A program made the position numbers and the translations under genes. Positions 36,150 through 49,321 of a DNA stretch of 64,000 nt are shown here, piece by piece; positions within the stretch are counted from its first letter, which is position 1; each line of letters opens with the position of its first letter. Below the pieces are notes generated by a model that was not told the origin of the DNA, did no database searches, and worked only from the letters and a program-made list of their open reading frames with translations. Source of the DNA: Acidobacteriota bacterium (GTDB lineage Bacteria; Acidobacteriota; Blastocatellia; RBC074); NCBI GenBank assembly GCA_016715865.1, contig JADJXM010000012.1:248001-312000 (forward strand). The letters are read 5' to 3'.

Positions 36150-36598
36150 CGTGGGCCGGCCCCCCCCGCGGCTGGCGGCGGGGGGGGGCGGGGGGGCCCC
36201 CCCCCCCGCCGCCCCCGCCGCGGGGGGCCCGGGACGTTTGTGGGGGACCATAATAAGTTTGGGACCACATTGCAGCAATCATACATTTGGGGCATGGGCG
36301 TTTCTTGGGTGTTTTCTCTTCGTCCGCGGGCGGGGGGGGGGGGGGGCGCGGGCCCGCCCCGCCCCGCCCGCGCCCCCCCCCCGGGCCCCCCCCCCCCCCC
36401 CGCCCCGGCCCCCCCGGCCGGGGGGGGGGCGGGGCCCGCGCCGCCCCCCCCCGCCCCCCCGGGCGCCCCGCCGCGGCCGGCCGCGGCCCGGCGCGGGCGG
36501 GGGGGGCCCCGCCCCGGGGGGCCGGCGGCCGCGGCCCCCCCCGGCCCCGCGCGCGGCGGGGCCCCCGGCCGGGCGGGGGGCCGCGCGGCCGGGCAAGT
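36150..36598. other. Anomalous G/C-run block, probable assembly artefact
   Basis: About 450 bases made largely of G and C homopolymers (runs such as GGGGGGGG and CCCCCCCCCC), with a normal-looking stretch of about 90 bases (36240-36328) inside. Nothing else in the window looks like it apart from the 12-G run at 4535. It replaces the end of coaD. Long open frames appear on both strands only because G/C runs lack stop codons. Confidence 0.8.
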
Positions 36599-37032
36599 CC
36601 ATCGATCGAGCCGCCGAGGCTGAAGACCTCTTTGATCAGTGTCGAACTGATGAACGAGCTGTCATTTGACGCCATCAGCAGAACTGTCTCGACCTGCGGG
36701 TTGAGACGGCGATTCATCATAACCATCGGCAATTCGTATTCATAGTCCTTGATCGAACGCACTCCGCGGATGATCGCCTGTGCCTGGCGACGATCGGCAT
36801 ATTCGACCAGCAACCCGTCGAATGTATCGACGCTGATCTGAGAGTGCCACGGTTTCAGAATATCCTTCAGCAGCTCGACCCGTTCTTCGACTGTGAAGAT
36901 CGGATTCTTCCCCGGATTGACCAGGATCGCCACGATCACTTCATCGAACAGATGACAGGCGCGCGCGATGATGTCCAGATGACCATTGGTCGGCGGATCG
37001 AACGAGCCTGGATAGATTGCACGACGAATCAA
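36594..37032 (-). CDS. coaD: Phosphopantetheine adenylyltransferase, 3' end damaged
   Basis: About 146 residues of real sequence. The nucleotidyltransferase motif RRAIYPGSFDPPTNGHLDI (T/HxGH), EYADRRQAQAIIRGVRS and SNDSSFISSTLIKEVFSLGG identify CoaD, which makes dephospho-CoA from 4'-phosphopantetheine. Normal CoaD has ~160 residues, so the last 15-20 are lost in the anomalous G/C block. I prefer a TTG start at 37032 since GGAGG lies five bases upstream; an ATG at 37044 is the other choice. Confidence 0.85.
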
Positions 37033-37043
37033 GGAGTCCTCCA

Positions 37044-37132
<89 letters not shown>

Positions 37133-37146
37133 AGATGTTAACACGC

Positions 37147-37736
<590 letters not shown>

Positions 37737-37737
<1 letters not shown>

Positions 37738-38708
37738 TAATACCCATTCGGATTGGCCAGTTTCCAGCGCCAGGCGGACTCGATGATCCGGTCTAGCTCG
37801 CTGTGGCGCGGATTCCACCCCAGGTCACGCATAATCTTGTCGGCGCCGGCAATCAGGACCGGAGGATCGCCCGGACGCCGCGGTGCCGATTCGGTCGAAA
37901 TCCATTTTCCCGTCACCTGTCTCGCCATCTCGACAACTTCGGCCACGGAATACCCACTGCCGTATCCGACGTTGTAAGTTTCGCTTCCGCGCTCCAGTAC
38001 ATTGAGCGCCAGCAGGTGCGCGTCAGCCAGATCGACCACGTGAACATAATCGCGCACGCAGGTGCCGTCAGGCGTCGGGTAATCCTCGCCGTAAATCAGG
38101 ACCTTTTCAGCTTCACCCGCCGCGACCTTCAGGATATTCGGGATCAGATGCGTTTCCGGTGTGTGGTGCTCGCCGTGCAACTCGCTCGCGCCTGCCGCAT
38201 TGAAGTATCTCAGGCTGCAATGACGCAGCTTGTAAGCTTCATCGTACCATCGCAGCATACGCTCGAATGCGAATTTCGACTCGCCGTACGGACTGGAAGG
38301 CTTGAGTGCGGCATCTTCGTTGATCGGGATCGTTTCCGGCAGGCCATAGACAGCGGCGGAGGATGAAAAGACGATCTTCAGAACTCCCGCTTTCAACATT
38401 GCATCCAACAGACTCAATCCGTTGACAACGTTGTTTACGAAATAACTCCGCGGGTCACGCATCGACTCGCCGACCATTGACGATCCTGCCAGGTGAATGA
38501 CGGCTTCTATCGAGTCTTCATGCATTGTCCGAACGAGCGCCTCGGAATCGGCCAGGTCGCCTTCGATGAACCTCGCTTCAGCCGCAACGGCGCTGCGATG
38601 GCCACGACTCAGGTTGTCGTAGATGACTGCTTCGTGACCCTTCGCCAGCAGCCGCTCGACGACGACGCTGCCGATGTATCCGGCGCCTCCGGTGACAAGT
38701 ATTCTCAT
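37737..38708 (-). CDS. galE: UDP-glucose 4-epimerase
   Basis: 323 residues from MRILVTGGAGYIGS; an ATG five codons upstream (38723) is possible. Extended SDR with NAD-binding GGAGYIGS, catalytic SSAAVYG and YGESK (Tyr-x-x-x-Lys), and substrate region NAAGASELHGEHH. It interconverts UDP-glucose and UDP-galactose, which feeds surface polysaccharide. Its stop overlaps the start of rsmD by one base. Confidence 0.92.
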
Positions 38709-38798
38709 CACAATCCGATTCATTCCTCAAAATAAAGAAACGCGGAAGAGCCGGATGGCATCTACCCGCGTTTCAGGTCATTGTTACTCGATTTGAAC

Positions 38799-39698
<900 letters not shown>

Positions 39699-39751
39699 GA
39701 TGTTTCCTGTAGATTATGATTGGGGGCTCGCTGACGCCCATGTTCTGCTGC

Positions 39752-39789
<38 letters not shown>

Positions 39790-39790
39790 T

Positions 39791-40660
39791 TTATCCATTT
39801 TCACCAGTGAAATTGATCGAATGAGTGATCTTCAGATTCGTATCCTCGACCTCGATCTTCTGCGGCGTGATATTGATGATGCGCCAGTTCCTGCCAACCA
39901 CATCGCCGCGGCTGACATTAAAAACATCTTCTCCGGAAGCGGCCTTGAGCACTGCTACCGTCTTCTTGCTGCTCACGATCAGTCCGATGAAGCGGTATGG
40001 TGGCGCTGGCGGCTCGGCAACATTCAGCGACAACTGATTCGAAAACATCTTGGAGTCGCTTTGACTGCGTACCTGTACTCCCATATTCCCTGCTCGTTTG
40101 ATCGCATCCGCCGGCACCTTCGCTTTGACCTCGGTCTGGCTGACTGACGTAGTTGGATATTCGCGGCCTTCGATAAATAACCTCGCATCACCCGGAAATT
40201 TATCGCCGAAGACTGTCAAAGTGAAATCTCCCGTCCGCGCGATGATGCCCGAAGGATTAACGGAAAACAGTGTGATCGGTGGCGGCGGCGGTGGCGGCAG
40301 CGTCGGTTGTGGTTTGGGAGTCGGTGGCGGCGGCGGAGGCGGATAGACAAAAATGTTTCGCCCTGTGCCCGCTGCCGCCGAACCCTTGCCGCTCATCGAG
40401 GCCAGATCCAGTGGCTGCGATATGATCCGCTCCGGCTCCTGACCGCTCTGGACGGGCCGTTTCGTCGCTGTCGTTCCGGGTGTTTGTCCCTGACCGGCCG
40501 TCTGGGTCGTCCGCGCTGCCGCTGCCGGCGTGACCGGTCTCTCTTCCTCAGTGAAGAACTGGAAATACATGACGGCTACGAAAACGATCATCAACGCACC
40601 GAGCAGTAACTTTTTGCGCGTCTCACCCGCATTCTCTTTTTTCGATATATCCTGACTCAT
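39791..40660 (-). CDS. PilP-like pilus assembly protein with IPT/TIG-like domain
   Basis: 289 residues. One transmembrane helix (KLLLGALMIVFVAVMYF, ~17-33), a long Pro/Ala linker including TPKPQPTLPPPPPPP, an immunoglobulin-like TIG domain (TGDFTLTVFGDKFPGDARLF) and a C-terminal PilP-like beta domain (RFIGLIVSSKKTVAVLK, VSRGDVVGRNWRIINI). PilP links the PilNO inner membrane complex to the secretin PilQ. The TIG insertion is unusual for PilP. Confidence 0.7.
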   Translation of the reverse strand: MSQDISKKENAGETRKKLLLGALMIVFVAVMYFQFFTEEERPVTPAAAARTTQTAGQGQTPGTTATKRPVQSGQEPERIISQPLDLASMSGKGSAAAGTGRNIFVYPPPPPPPTPKPQPTLPPPPPPPITLFSVNPSGIIARTGDFTLTVFGDKFPGDARLFIEGREYPTTSVSQTEVKAKVPADAIKRAGNMGVQVRSQSDSKMFSNQLSLNVAEPPAPPYRFIGLIVSSKKTVAVLKAASGEDVFNVSRGDVVGRNWRIINITPQKIEVEDTNLKITHSINFTGENG

Positions 40661-40731
40661 GTCTTATGTTCTTTCCGACACTGCAAAAATTGCTCATTAA
40701 TTAGTCAGTAAACTAAGTTTGAAAACGATTG

Positions 40732-40870
40732 AATCGCAAAGGCCGCAAAGGGGCAAAGATTTTTTGGTGATATGAATATCCGGATTATTGCCCACTGGAT
40801 ATAATTCGAACACTGATCTTCCCTGTATATCTTTGCCCCCCTTTGCGGTCTTTGCGATTAATTTCTTCCG
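40732..40870. mobile_element. 139-bp palindromic-end element, copy A
   Basis: Ends carry AATCGCAAAGGCCGCAAAGG and its reverse-complement counterpart. The core (around CCGGATTATTGCCCACTGGA) is shared, in opposite orientation, with the element at 42612-42753. It sits between the pilP-like gene and pilO without touching either ORF. No ORF inside. Confidence 0.75.
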
Positions 40871-40872
40871 AC

Positions 40873-41598
40873 CTACTTTTCCGCGGGCTTCTGAAAATAG
40901 GTATCGAGCTCGATCTTGAGTGATACCGGAATCGCCTCAGGGCTTCCCAGCGTCACCTGAGCCCCGCCGGCCGCCCGCCGAACTTTGTCCGCTTCTCCCT
41001 GAAACGCGACCGAATTGATTATCAGAAACTGCCGGCTTCGCTCAAGGTCCGTCAGAAAACGCCGCAGATTAGTATAATCTCCGATCACTGTCGTATCTAT
41101 GCCCAACGCGGGATAGATCTTCGGCTTCTTGTCCTTGAGCACGGATTCCGGCAGCGGATTCCCCGCCTCGTCCAGCAGCACATCGGCCTCGGCGACACGA
41201 TAGCTGGCGTCACCGACAATCACTTTGTGAGTTTTGCCCAGGCTGTCGATCTCGTTGATGATCTGTGTCATCCCGCGTTCGTCCGGTTTAAGAAAACTTT
41301 CAAATCGGCCAAGACTCTCCATGATCCGCTCGGCGTTCGATGCCTGCTCGGTCCTCTTCTGCTCATCCAAAGTGTACTTGTCTTTGCGGGCCTGCAACTC
41401 GCGCCGCTTCTCCTGCAAAGTTGAAAATTCGGATTTCAGCGGCTGCACCCGGCTCAGGAAAAAGAAGGCTATAAATCCGATGTAAACCAGCGCAGCAATC
41501 AGAAAGACCATTTCCGCCGGGCTCAACCGTACCCGTTGCAACAGGCTTCCGGCTTCGCCGCTGATCGTTTCCCAGTTCAGATTATCCCGCAAACTCAT
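40873..41598 (-). CDS. pilO: Type IV pilus inner membrane protein PilO
   Basis: 241 residues: transmembrane helix (MVFLIAALVYIGFIAFFFL, ~29-47), a coiled coil (LQEKRRELQARKDKYTLDE) and a ferredoxin-like periplasmic domain (IDTTVIGDYTNLRRFLTDLERS). PilO pairs with PilN and couples the cytoplasmic PilM to PilP and the secretin. Its start overlaps the stop of pilN by 4 bases (ATGA). An inserted repeat element separates it from the pilP-like gene. Confidence 0.85.
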   Translation of the reverse strand: MSLRDNLNWETISGEAGSLLQRVRLSPAEMVFLIAALVYIGFIAFFFLSRVQPLKSEFSTLQEKRRELQARKDKYTLDEQKRTEQASNAERIMESLGRFESFLKPDERGMTQIINEIDSLGKTHKVIVGDASYRVAEADVLLDEAGNPLPESVLKDKKPKIYPALGIDTTVIGDYTNLRRFLTDLERSRQFLIINSVAFQGEADKVRRAAGGAQVTLGSPEAIPVSLKIELDTYFQKPAEK

Positions 41599-42254
41599 CG
41601 CTTCTCCTCCGCTGGTCGCCTGTTCGCTACATCATTCGACGCAACCTGACTGGCCGTATCCGGCCTGACCGCAGAAGCCGGCGGGTAATATTCAACTTTT
41701 AATGAGAACTCGATCTCTTCCGTCCCTTCGACAGCCTTCTTCGACATCGGCGACACCTTGAACCGGTTCGATTCATGTAACCTGTTGATCATCGATGTAA
41801 CATCAGTGCCCGATTTGCCGATCACATCAAGCGTCAATTCGGCCGCTCCGCCGTTGTTCGCTGCCAGCGTCCCGGTCCGCTCCTCCGACTGTATCTGCGA
41901 TACCGCCACGCGCATGACACGCACCGTCGCCGGAAGATTACGCTCGATATCGTTCAATAACTGAGTCCACGAAAACGACCGCCGCGCTATCAGATCGCTC
42001 GCCGCCACCAGCTTTCGATTCTGGTCCGTCGTAATCACAATCGTGCTTGTGATCGGCTTCTCCAGCTTCTTCAACTGGCCTTCCAGAGTCCGTACCTCAC
42101 TGGTGTAGGTCGTGATCTCCCGCTCCGCCTCCGTCATCGTTTCGATCGCCATCAATCCCAGATATGAAGGGATGACGAACATCAACAGTATCAATAGCCA
42201 AAACAGGCGCCTGTTTCGAAATGGTGCCCTGGCCAGATTGGTTATCGGTTTCAT
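41595..42254 (-). CDS. pilN: Type IV pilus inner membrane protein PilN
   Basis: 219 residues from the ATG at 42254 (MKPITNLARAP); a GTG at 42284 is the alternative. One transmembrane helix (LFWLLILLMFVIPSYLGLM) is followed by a coiled coil and periplasmic domain (SFSWTQLLNDIERNLPATVRVMRV), as in PilN/Fimbrial_PilN. The N-terminal INLLP motif that binds PilM is not obvious; NLARAPF may replace it. No pilM gene lies upstream. Confidence 0.8.
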   Translation of the reverse strand: MKPITNLARAPFRNRRLFWLLILLMFVIPSYLGLMAIETMTEAEREITTYTSEVRTLEGQLKKLEKPITSTIVITTDQNRKLVAASDLIARRSFSWTQLLNDIERNLPATVRVMRVAVSQIQSEERTGTLAANNGGAAELTLDVIGKSGTDVTSMINRLHESNRFKVSPMSKKAVEGTEEIEFSLKVEYYPPASAVRPDTASQVASNDVANRRPAEEKR

Positions 42255-42284
42255 AATCCTGATTTGCCTGAGTTTCTTGATCAC

Positions 42285-42753
<469 letters not shown>

Positions 42754-42939
42754 ACTTAAATGCCAGAAAATTTAGATTACAGACTATTAATTGACTGAGA
42801 TTGATGTTGCCGGGTGTTTCCCAGGTAAATTAGACGGCCAAAAGCGTTTAAAATCCGATGGCAGTTCAATTCTTTTGCGATTGAGCCCGGTCTCGGTCAT
42901 ACTTCGAGCCGTTTTCCAGAAAATAACGAAGGATGCGGA

Positions 42940-44728
<1,789 letters not shown>

Positions 44729-44855
44729 AAGTGACCCGCCTCTTGATTTTGAAGTAATAAAAGATGCGATCACTCAGGATTTGTGATACCTGAATTTAGC
44801 CCGGTCCTTCAGGGCCTGGAAGATTGAATGATTTTTTTCCCGAGGAGTTTATTCA

Positions 44856-45146
44856 ATGATCCGACACATCGTTCTTTTCAAATATAAAGATGAGACTTCA
44901 CAGGCCGACCGCGACGCTTTTCTGGCCATGCTCCGCGAACTGCCGTCAAAGATAGAAGAGATCGTCGATTTCGAGGCCGGCCACGACGTCGTCCACGCTG
45001 CCAGATCTTTCGATGCCGCGCTGGTTGCGTCTTACGCCGACCTCGATGCGCTCGATCGCTATGCCAGACACGAAGATCACCTTCCCGTAGTCAACCGCGC
45101 CAAAGAGATCTGTCATCAGGTCGTCGCCGTCGATTACGAATATTGA
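44856..45146 (+). CDS. Dabb-family stress-response barrel protein
   Basis: 96 residues of the dimeric alpha-beta barrel (Dabb) type: MIRHIVLFKYKDETSQADRD, and FDAALVASYADLDALDRYARH at the C-terminal half, with conserved HP-type VVNRAKEI. The role is unknown, often linked to stress. A GAGGAG site precedes the ATG. A small hairpin GCCGACC/GGTCGGC at 45163-45179 follows and may terminate transcription. Confidence 0.85.
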   Translation: MIRHIVLFKYKDETSQADRDAFLAMLRELPSKIEEIVDFEAGHDVVHAARSFDAALVASYADLDALDRYARHEDHLPVVNRAKEICHQVVAVDYEY

Positions 45147-45290
45147 CGGAGAGCCATGGAGCGCCGACCTCCGGTCGGCATGTATTCGCAGAACCGGACG
45201 AGCGACCTAAACAGGGCGGATCCATCGCTCCCGAAGCACCATATATTAATAGATACAGAGTTCTTAACTCAGGCTCGGTCCATTCCCTGA

Positions 45291-45320
45291 TTGACAAAAG
45301 AATGGTCAGCCCTGTATGAT
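45291..45320 (+). promoter_or_regulatory. Promoter of tRNA-Pro
   Basis: TTGACA at 45291-45296 and TATGAT at 45315-45320 with an 18-base spacer ending in TG. Transcription should start near 45327, eight bases before the tRNA. Confidence 0.75.
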
Positions 45321-45329
45321 GCGAATTCA

Positions 45330-45410
<81 letters not shown>

Positions 45411-45419
45411 CTCAAGATT

Positions 45420-45446
45420 AAAAGGCCGCCTGATTGGCGGCCTTTC
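45420..45446 (+). terminator. Intrinsic terminator after tRNA-Pro
   Basis: AAAGGCCGCC (45420-45429), loop TGATT, GGCGGCCTTT (45435-45444), ten base pairs with a short T tail. Confidence 0.75.
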
Positions 45447-45669
45447 ATATTTGGATTCCTGCATCGACACCTTCCCCCATTTACGTGATCGCAACGCAAA
45501 ATCAAGGGGTCTGCCAAATCCTGTATTTCCCTAAGCTCACATTCCTATGCGTTTATCATGCACCACCCCATCGCATGAAGTTCATGCCGGACTATCTTGT
45601 CCCGCATGATACCGCAATGAAACCTCGCCATCCAGAATGTGGTCTGATTGATTAATTTCGCGAGTTTTA

Positions 45670-46518
45670 TTAACGCGGTGCCACAAGGTATTGCGTGGGT
45701 GTCAAAATACATCTTTTCCCGAGTTGCCCCTGTAGGGTATACATTCGAGGATTTTTCCGGAATCCGAATATCCGGTATATGTAATAATTGGCTGCGTGCT
45801 TTTCGGAAAATCTGAATTCATTTGCCGTCAGGAAAAATGGAGTGTTTTTTCCATATTTTGTGGTTTTACCTTCGATATACCTATCCTTGCCATTTTCCTC
45901 GAAGGATAGAATGTCGAATCCTGCTGAGGGGCCGTGGGAAATTGACACTTGCTCAACTTTGCCAGCCAGTTTATTTTTACCGGCCTTGATCAATCTTGCG
46001 CGTTCAAAATTGATGATAAATTTCTCCCCCGCTTCTCCGAGTGCGCGATTACAAGCCTCTTGCTCAATATAATTCTGACCCATTGGACTGTGATAACCCG
46101 CCTCTTCAATAAACGATTCTTCTGATATTTTCTCCAAGGATGGAGGTTGATCGAGGATGGCAAGGATATCTTCCACATTTGGCGTTTCTGGAACTAGCAG
46201 CGAGTCCCGCAAGAATAAATCCTGAAGTTTTGGGTGGGCAGCTAGATACTCAGAAATTGCTTGAGGTAGTAGAGACCTTTGATAATTAAACAGCGGTTTG
46301 TATCCGGTTATGTATGGTATGCCCAGTTCTATAAGTACGGCACTGATATTTTGATGCTTATTTTCAACCGAGCTATCCGAACGGTCATTCAATAACCTCT
46401 TCAATGCGCGTCGATGTGCTGATTTGTTGTAGTTTTGGCCGGCTAGCTCCATTTGGAGCATTATGAAATAGTCTTCAACCGCGGCCTCTACCTCTCTTTT
46501 TGACCAATTCTCCGGCAT
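45670..46518 (-). CDS. DUF3883 domain protein
   Basis: 282 residues. The C-terminal ~120 residues match DUF3883: EAGEKFIINFERARLIKAG, GPSAGFDILSFEENG, RYIEGKTTKYG and YYIYRIFGF, a PD-(D/E)xK-like nuclease fold (conserved G-E, D-I-x-S, I-E-x-K). The N-terminal ~140 residues (EVEAAVEDYFIMLQMELAGQ) resemble the leader domain found in many restriction-like proteins. DUF3883 occurs widely in phage-defence loci. It is the first gene of the island after tRNA-Pro and an XRE-like fragment precedes it. Confidence 0.75.
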   Translation of the reverse strand: MPENWSKREVEAAVEDYFIMLQMELAGQNYNKSAHRRALKRLLNDRSDSSVENKHQNISAVLIELGIPYITGYKPLFNYQRSLLPQAISEYLAAHPKLQDLFLRDSLLVPETPNVEDILAILDQPPSLEKISEESFIEEAGYHSPMGQNYIEQEACNRALGEAGEKFIINFERARLIKAGKNKLAGKVEQVSISHGPSAGFDILSFEENGKDRYIEGKTTKYGKNTPFFLTANEFRFSEKHAANYYIYRIFGFRKNPRMYTLQGQLGKRCILTPTQYLVAPR

Positions 46519-46799
46519 AAATACATTATAAGTACGTGTGGTATCGGTTTTACCGTGGGGCCTGTGGCTTGTTGCGCGGGGATTATTATTCTTTCCTCGG
46601 TGATGGTCAAGAAAAATCCTTGAACCGATGTGAACCGCCCCGGGTTTCCCTGAGACAGTTTTCGTTGAGTCATGCTTCGCTGTTGGATATCACTGCCAGA
46701 TCTTCCTGTGTGGCGCCTTCGAGCGATTGGCGGATATTCGGCCTGTTCCTGATTCCAGCCCTTGAGCTTCCTCGCATTCCGCAGTTGCTCGCCAGTCAT
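46488..46799 (-). pseudogene. XRE-type regulator remnant
   Basis: The frame begins MTGEQLRNARKLKGWNQEQAE, a typical helix-turn-helix start of an XRE regulator or antitoxin. After ~21 residues the sequence becomes non-protein-like (Arg/Gln-rich), which suggests a frameshift or deletion. It overlaps the start of the DUF3883 gene by 31 bases. It may have been the regulator of that gene. Confidence 0.45.
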
Positions 46800-46921
46800 T
46801 TCCGCACCCTCCTTAGAGAGTATTATTACAATATATGTAATAAACCAAGTGATCGCCGAAGGAAGTTGGGATAGACATTCTCTGGTCCATGCAATTGGTT
46901 CTCGAATTAAATCTTCCCCGC

Positions 46922-47713
46922 TCAGTGGCTCTGGTCTTTTCCCAGGTCACCGATGACGGCGACATCACCAAAGGATCTCTTGACCGATGCCCGCAGAGCC
47001 GGATCCGGAATCGAATTGATCGCGTTCTCGGCCGCCTTGTGGACGTCGGCAAGTTCCTTGATCTTATCGACAAACTGGCTCTGGATCTGGAGCTGTTCGT
47101 TGAGCTGGTTGAGCCGGGCACGGTCGAGGTCGTTTTCCTGCCGCATCCTGGCCTGTTCTGCCGCCAGGCGGGCAGATCCGATCGACATTTGTTCTTCGGC
47201 CAAAGCTCGTTCGCGGTTGACCTTGTTGCGCCAGTGCATGATCTGCAGGGCGAAGGCGGAGCCGATGATCGAGATGATCATCACACCGAGGCTCAGGTAG
47301 TCGGCATAGAACTGGATCTGGGCATTCGCGCCCCGGATGAGGTTGGTCTCGCGCCAGTATTCGATCGAGGCGTGAGCGACAGAGAGCAGGGTCAGGTAAG
47401 AGGCTACTGTGATCAGGGCGATCCGGAACTTGCCGGCGGAGCGGTCGATCGACATCCAGCAAACGAAGGCCATAATCTCGGCAATGGTCGCCAGCGTAGC
47501 GATCACGTATCCGAAGGCGCCGGGCAGCACCCGTGTCCAGAAATTCCAATTGAGGATGAGGCAGATTCCGAGCGCGGCGATCTTGGCGATCACCTGGACA
47601 GCCTTCGGATTAGCGAGGCGGAACGAATCCCGCTCCTCCTGGATCTTCTGTTCGGTGGATTTTTCCTGCTCGCGGTTCTGGAGCAGTCGATTGAAAGGTA
47701 ACAGTGAAGCCAT
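46922..47713 (-). CDS. Membrane protein with C-terminal coiled coil
   Basis: 263 residues from MASLLPFNRLLQ (an ATG at 47794 is possible). Four transmembrane helices (~40-160: VIAKIAALGICLIL, FGYVIATLATIAEIMAFVCW, IALITVASYLTLLSVAH, LGVMIISIIGSAFAL) then a coiled coil (~175-230: ARLAAEQARMRQENDLDRAR, LNQLNEQLQI). Not recognised. A decayed, internally deleted copy is at 49690-49930. Confidence 0.65.
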   Translation of the reverse strand: MASLLPFNRLLQNREQEKSTEQKIQEERDSFRLANPKAVQVIAKIAALGICLILNWNFWTRVLPGAFGYVIATLATIAEIMAFVCWMSIDRSAGKFRIALITVASYLTLLSVAHASIEYWRETNLIRGANAQIQFYADYLSLGVMIISIIGSAFALQIMHWRNKVNRERALAEEQMSIGSARLAAEQARMRQENDLDRARLNQLNEQLQIQSQFVDKIKELADVHKAAENAINSIPDPALRASVKRSFGDVAVIGDLGKDQSH

Positions 47714-47981
47714 TGTGCGTCTCCTTTTCTCGATGGAGACGCGATTGTCTGCAGCGCCGGCAGAATACAGCAGGCGATCTCTGCGAGCAAGCATTATCTA
47801 ACACCAGTAGGGAGGGAAGATTTCGGGCGGGCGGCTACCAAGAGGTTGTCCAAACTGCCCCCCCAGTCAATAACAATGCCCGATTATATTCTCTATTTTG
47901 GGTTGGTGATCGGGTTAAAGTGGCGGGAGGTTGTATTTGGCAAGACTATGATTCAGCAGCTTCTTGTTCATATAAGCGCCA

Positions 47982-48419
47982 CTAGAGCAATTTATGATAG
48001 ATCTGACGCAATTCAGAAACTTCGCCTTTTAGATAGCCGAGTTCAATTATTCCAATACTTCCCAACACTTTAACGCCTTCATATAGGGCCAGATTCCTGG
48101 CCCGACGCTCATCCATCAAAGCAAGGTCCGCCTGTATTTCTCTTGCAAGAATGATGGTTGCGAGTTCACCTGCGCCAAGATTGTATTGATTTTTCCAGAC
48201 AGTTAAATGATCTGATTTCGCTATAGGCCTCACATGAACCCATCCTGATTGGAATCCCTGTTGGGCTTCTTCTGAGCCGGGCAATCCCGCCCCCTTGATG
48301 ACAACCTCATTCCAAACTTCCTGAGATATAATGATCTCTTTGAAAAGATATTTAGTCAGTTCGAACAGGCCGAGTCTGGCCAGAATTATCAGCGGTGATG
48401 CGTTTGAGACGACGATCAC
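47982..48419 (-). CDS. PIN-like toxin (DUF3368)
   Basis: 145 residues. Starts MIVVSNASPLIILARLGLFEL with the first acidic region, and keeps the ALMDERRARNLA and GAGELATIILA acidic motifs of PIN-domain ribonucleases in the DUF3368 group. It is the toxin partner of the UPF0175 protein upstream, with a 4-base overlap (48416-48419). Confidence 0.82.
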   Translation of the reverse strand: MIVVSNASPLIILARLGLFELTKYLFKEIIISQEVWNEVVIKGAGLPGSEEAQQGFQSGWVHVRPIAKSDHLTVWKNQYNLGAGELATIILAREIQADLALMDERRARNLALYEGVKVLGSIGIIELGYLKGEVSELRQIYHKLL

Positions 48420-48694
48420 GACAGTATACTTCCGATGAATTGGCGATCCTGATCGAGATCATCAAGCGAGTAATGTAATGATACCTCGCGATCAGCGGCG
48501 TATTGCATAAACTCGGCCTGGGAAACGCCGCAGAGTTCCGCTGCCCGGCCAAGCGACACTATATCTTCCCGGAACAATTCCAGCGCCAAAAGTTTTGCCA
48601 CTTCACGCGATATTTTATCAGGCGCGAATTTCAGCCCTGAGATATTCGCAACCTGCAGCAGCTCTTCAGAAAGGTCAACCTGAACCGTCGACAT
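48416..48694 (-). CDS. UPF0175-family antitoxin
   Basis: 92 residues. A short protein with helix-turn-helix part ALELFREDIVSLGRAAELCGVSQAEFMQY, typical of UPF0175. It pairs with the DUF3368 PIN toxin downstream; overlapping frames suggest translational coupling. Confidence 0.82.
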   Translation of the reverse strand: MSTVQVDLSEELLQVANISGLKFAPDKISREVAKLLALELFREDIVSLGRAAELCGVSQAEFMQYAADREVSLHYSLDDLDQDRQFIGSILS

Positions 48695-48793
48695 AAGCCA
48701 TACTCCTTTAGATACAGGATATCATTCTTTCCGATTAATAATGAACGAAATATGGGTCATGCAAGTTTTTACGGACAATTCTTCATCCGTTCA

Positions 48794-49321
48794 TCAGTTC
48801 TGGCCATCCGTGCCGGCTTCGAGGGATCGACGTATGTCCTTGAAAAGCAGTAGCAGATGCAGTGGGTTCGTCGGTGATTCTTCCATCCCGAATCGCAGAT
48901 AGAAGTCGCGGGCCTCCTCGTCTTGTGCGTGGACGAGAAATGCTCGTCCACCGATAGCTTCTGCTCCGGCCAGAGCTCGGCGAAGGGCATCCCGAAATAG
49001 AACTTTACAGTAACCTTTCCCCTGCTCGCTGATATAGATCGCGAACCGTGCCATCAGGATCACTGGCACAGGATAACGCCCTTGCCCTTTGACCACCCGA
49101 GCCGGCGTATCAGCCGGGGCTACAGACGCGGGAGCAAGGCTGTAGTAGCCTATGACCCGGTTGCCGCGAGTGAGCACGTATGTTCTGGCTCCTCCGCCGG
49201 CTTGATTGTGCAGGGCGTACCTGATCAGAAATTCGTTTAACGGCGCCTTGCCGCAATCAAATCCCTCAGTTTCGTGATGTCTGGCAAGCAGGACCGGAAG
49301 ATTGAGCGGCTCTTCAGTCAT
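48794..49321 (-). CDS. GNAT acetyltransferase toxin (TacT/AtaT-like)
   Basis: 175 residues. GNAT fold with RFAIYISEQGKGYCKVLFRDALRRA (acetyl-CoA P-loop QGKGYG-type) and FLVHAQDEEARDFYLRFGMEES. Together with the DUF1778 protein upstream it forms a TacAT-type pair; such toxins acetylate charged tRNA. The frames overlap by 4 bases. Confidence 0.82.
   Translation of the reverse strand: MTEEPLNLPVLLARHHETEGFDCGKAPLNEFLIRYALHNQAGGGARTYVLTRGNRVIGYYSLAPASVAPADTPARVVKGQGRYPVPVILMARFAIYISEQGKGYCKVLFRDALRRALAGAEAIGGRAFLVHAQDEEARDFYLRFGMEESPTNPLHLLLLFKDIRRSLEAGTDGQN

Noticed and set aside
36112..36745. Long overlapping open frames on both strands in the G/C-run block
   Set aside because: They encode Pro/Gly/Arg/Ala runs only because G/C homopolymers lack stop codons; no start signal, and the block is probably an artefact.
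45163..45179. GCCGACC/GGTCGGC hairpin as an independent mobile repeat
   Set aside because: Short and single; better read as a possible terminator of the Dabb gene.
45434..45655. 73-codon frame directly after tRNA-Pro
   Set aside because: Overlaps the terminator region and has no protein-like pattern.
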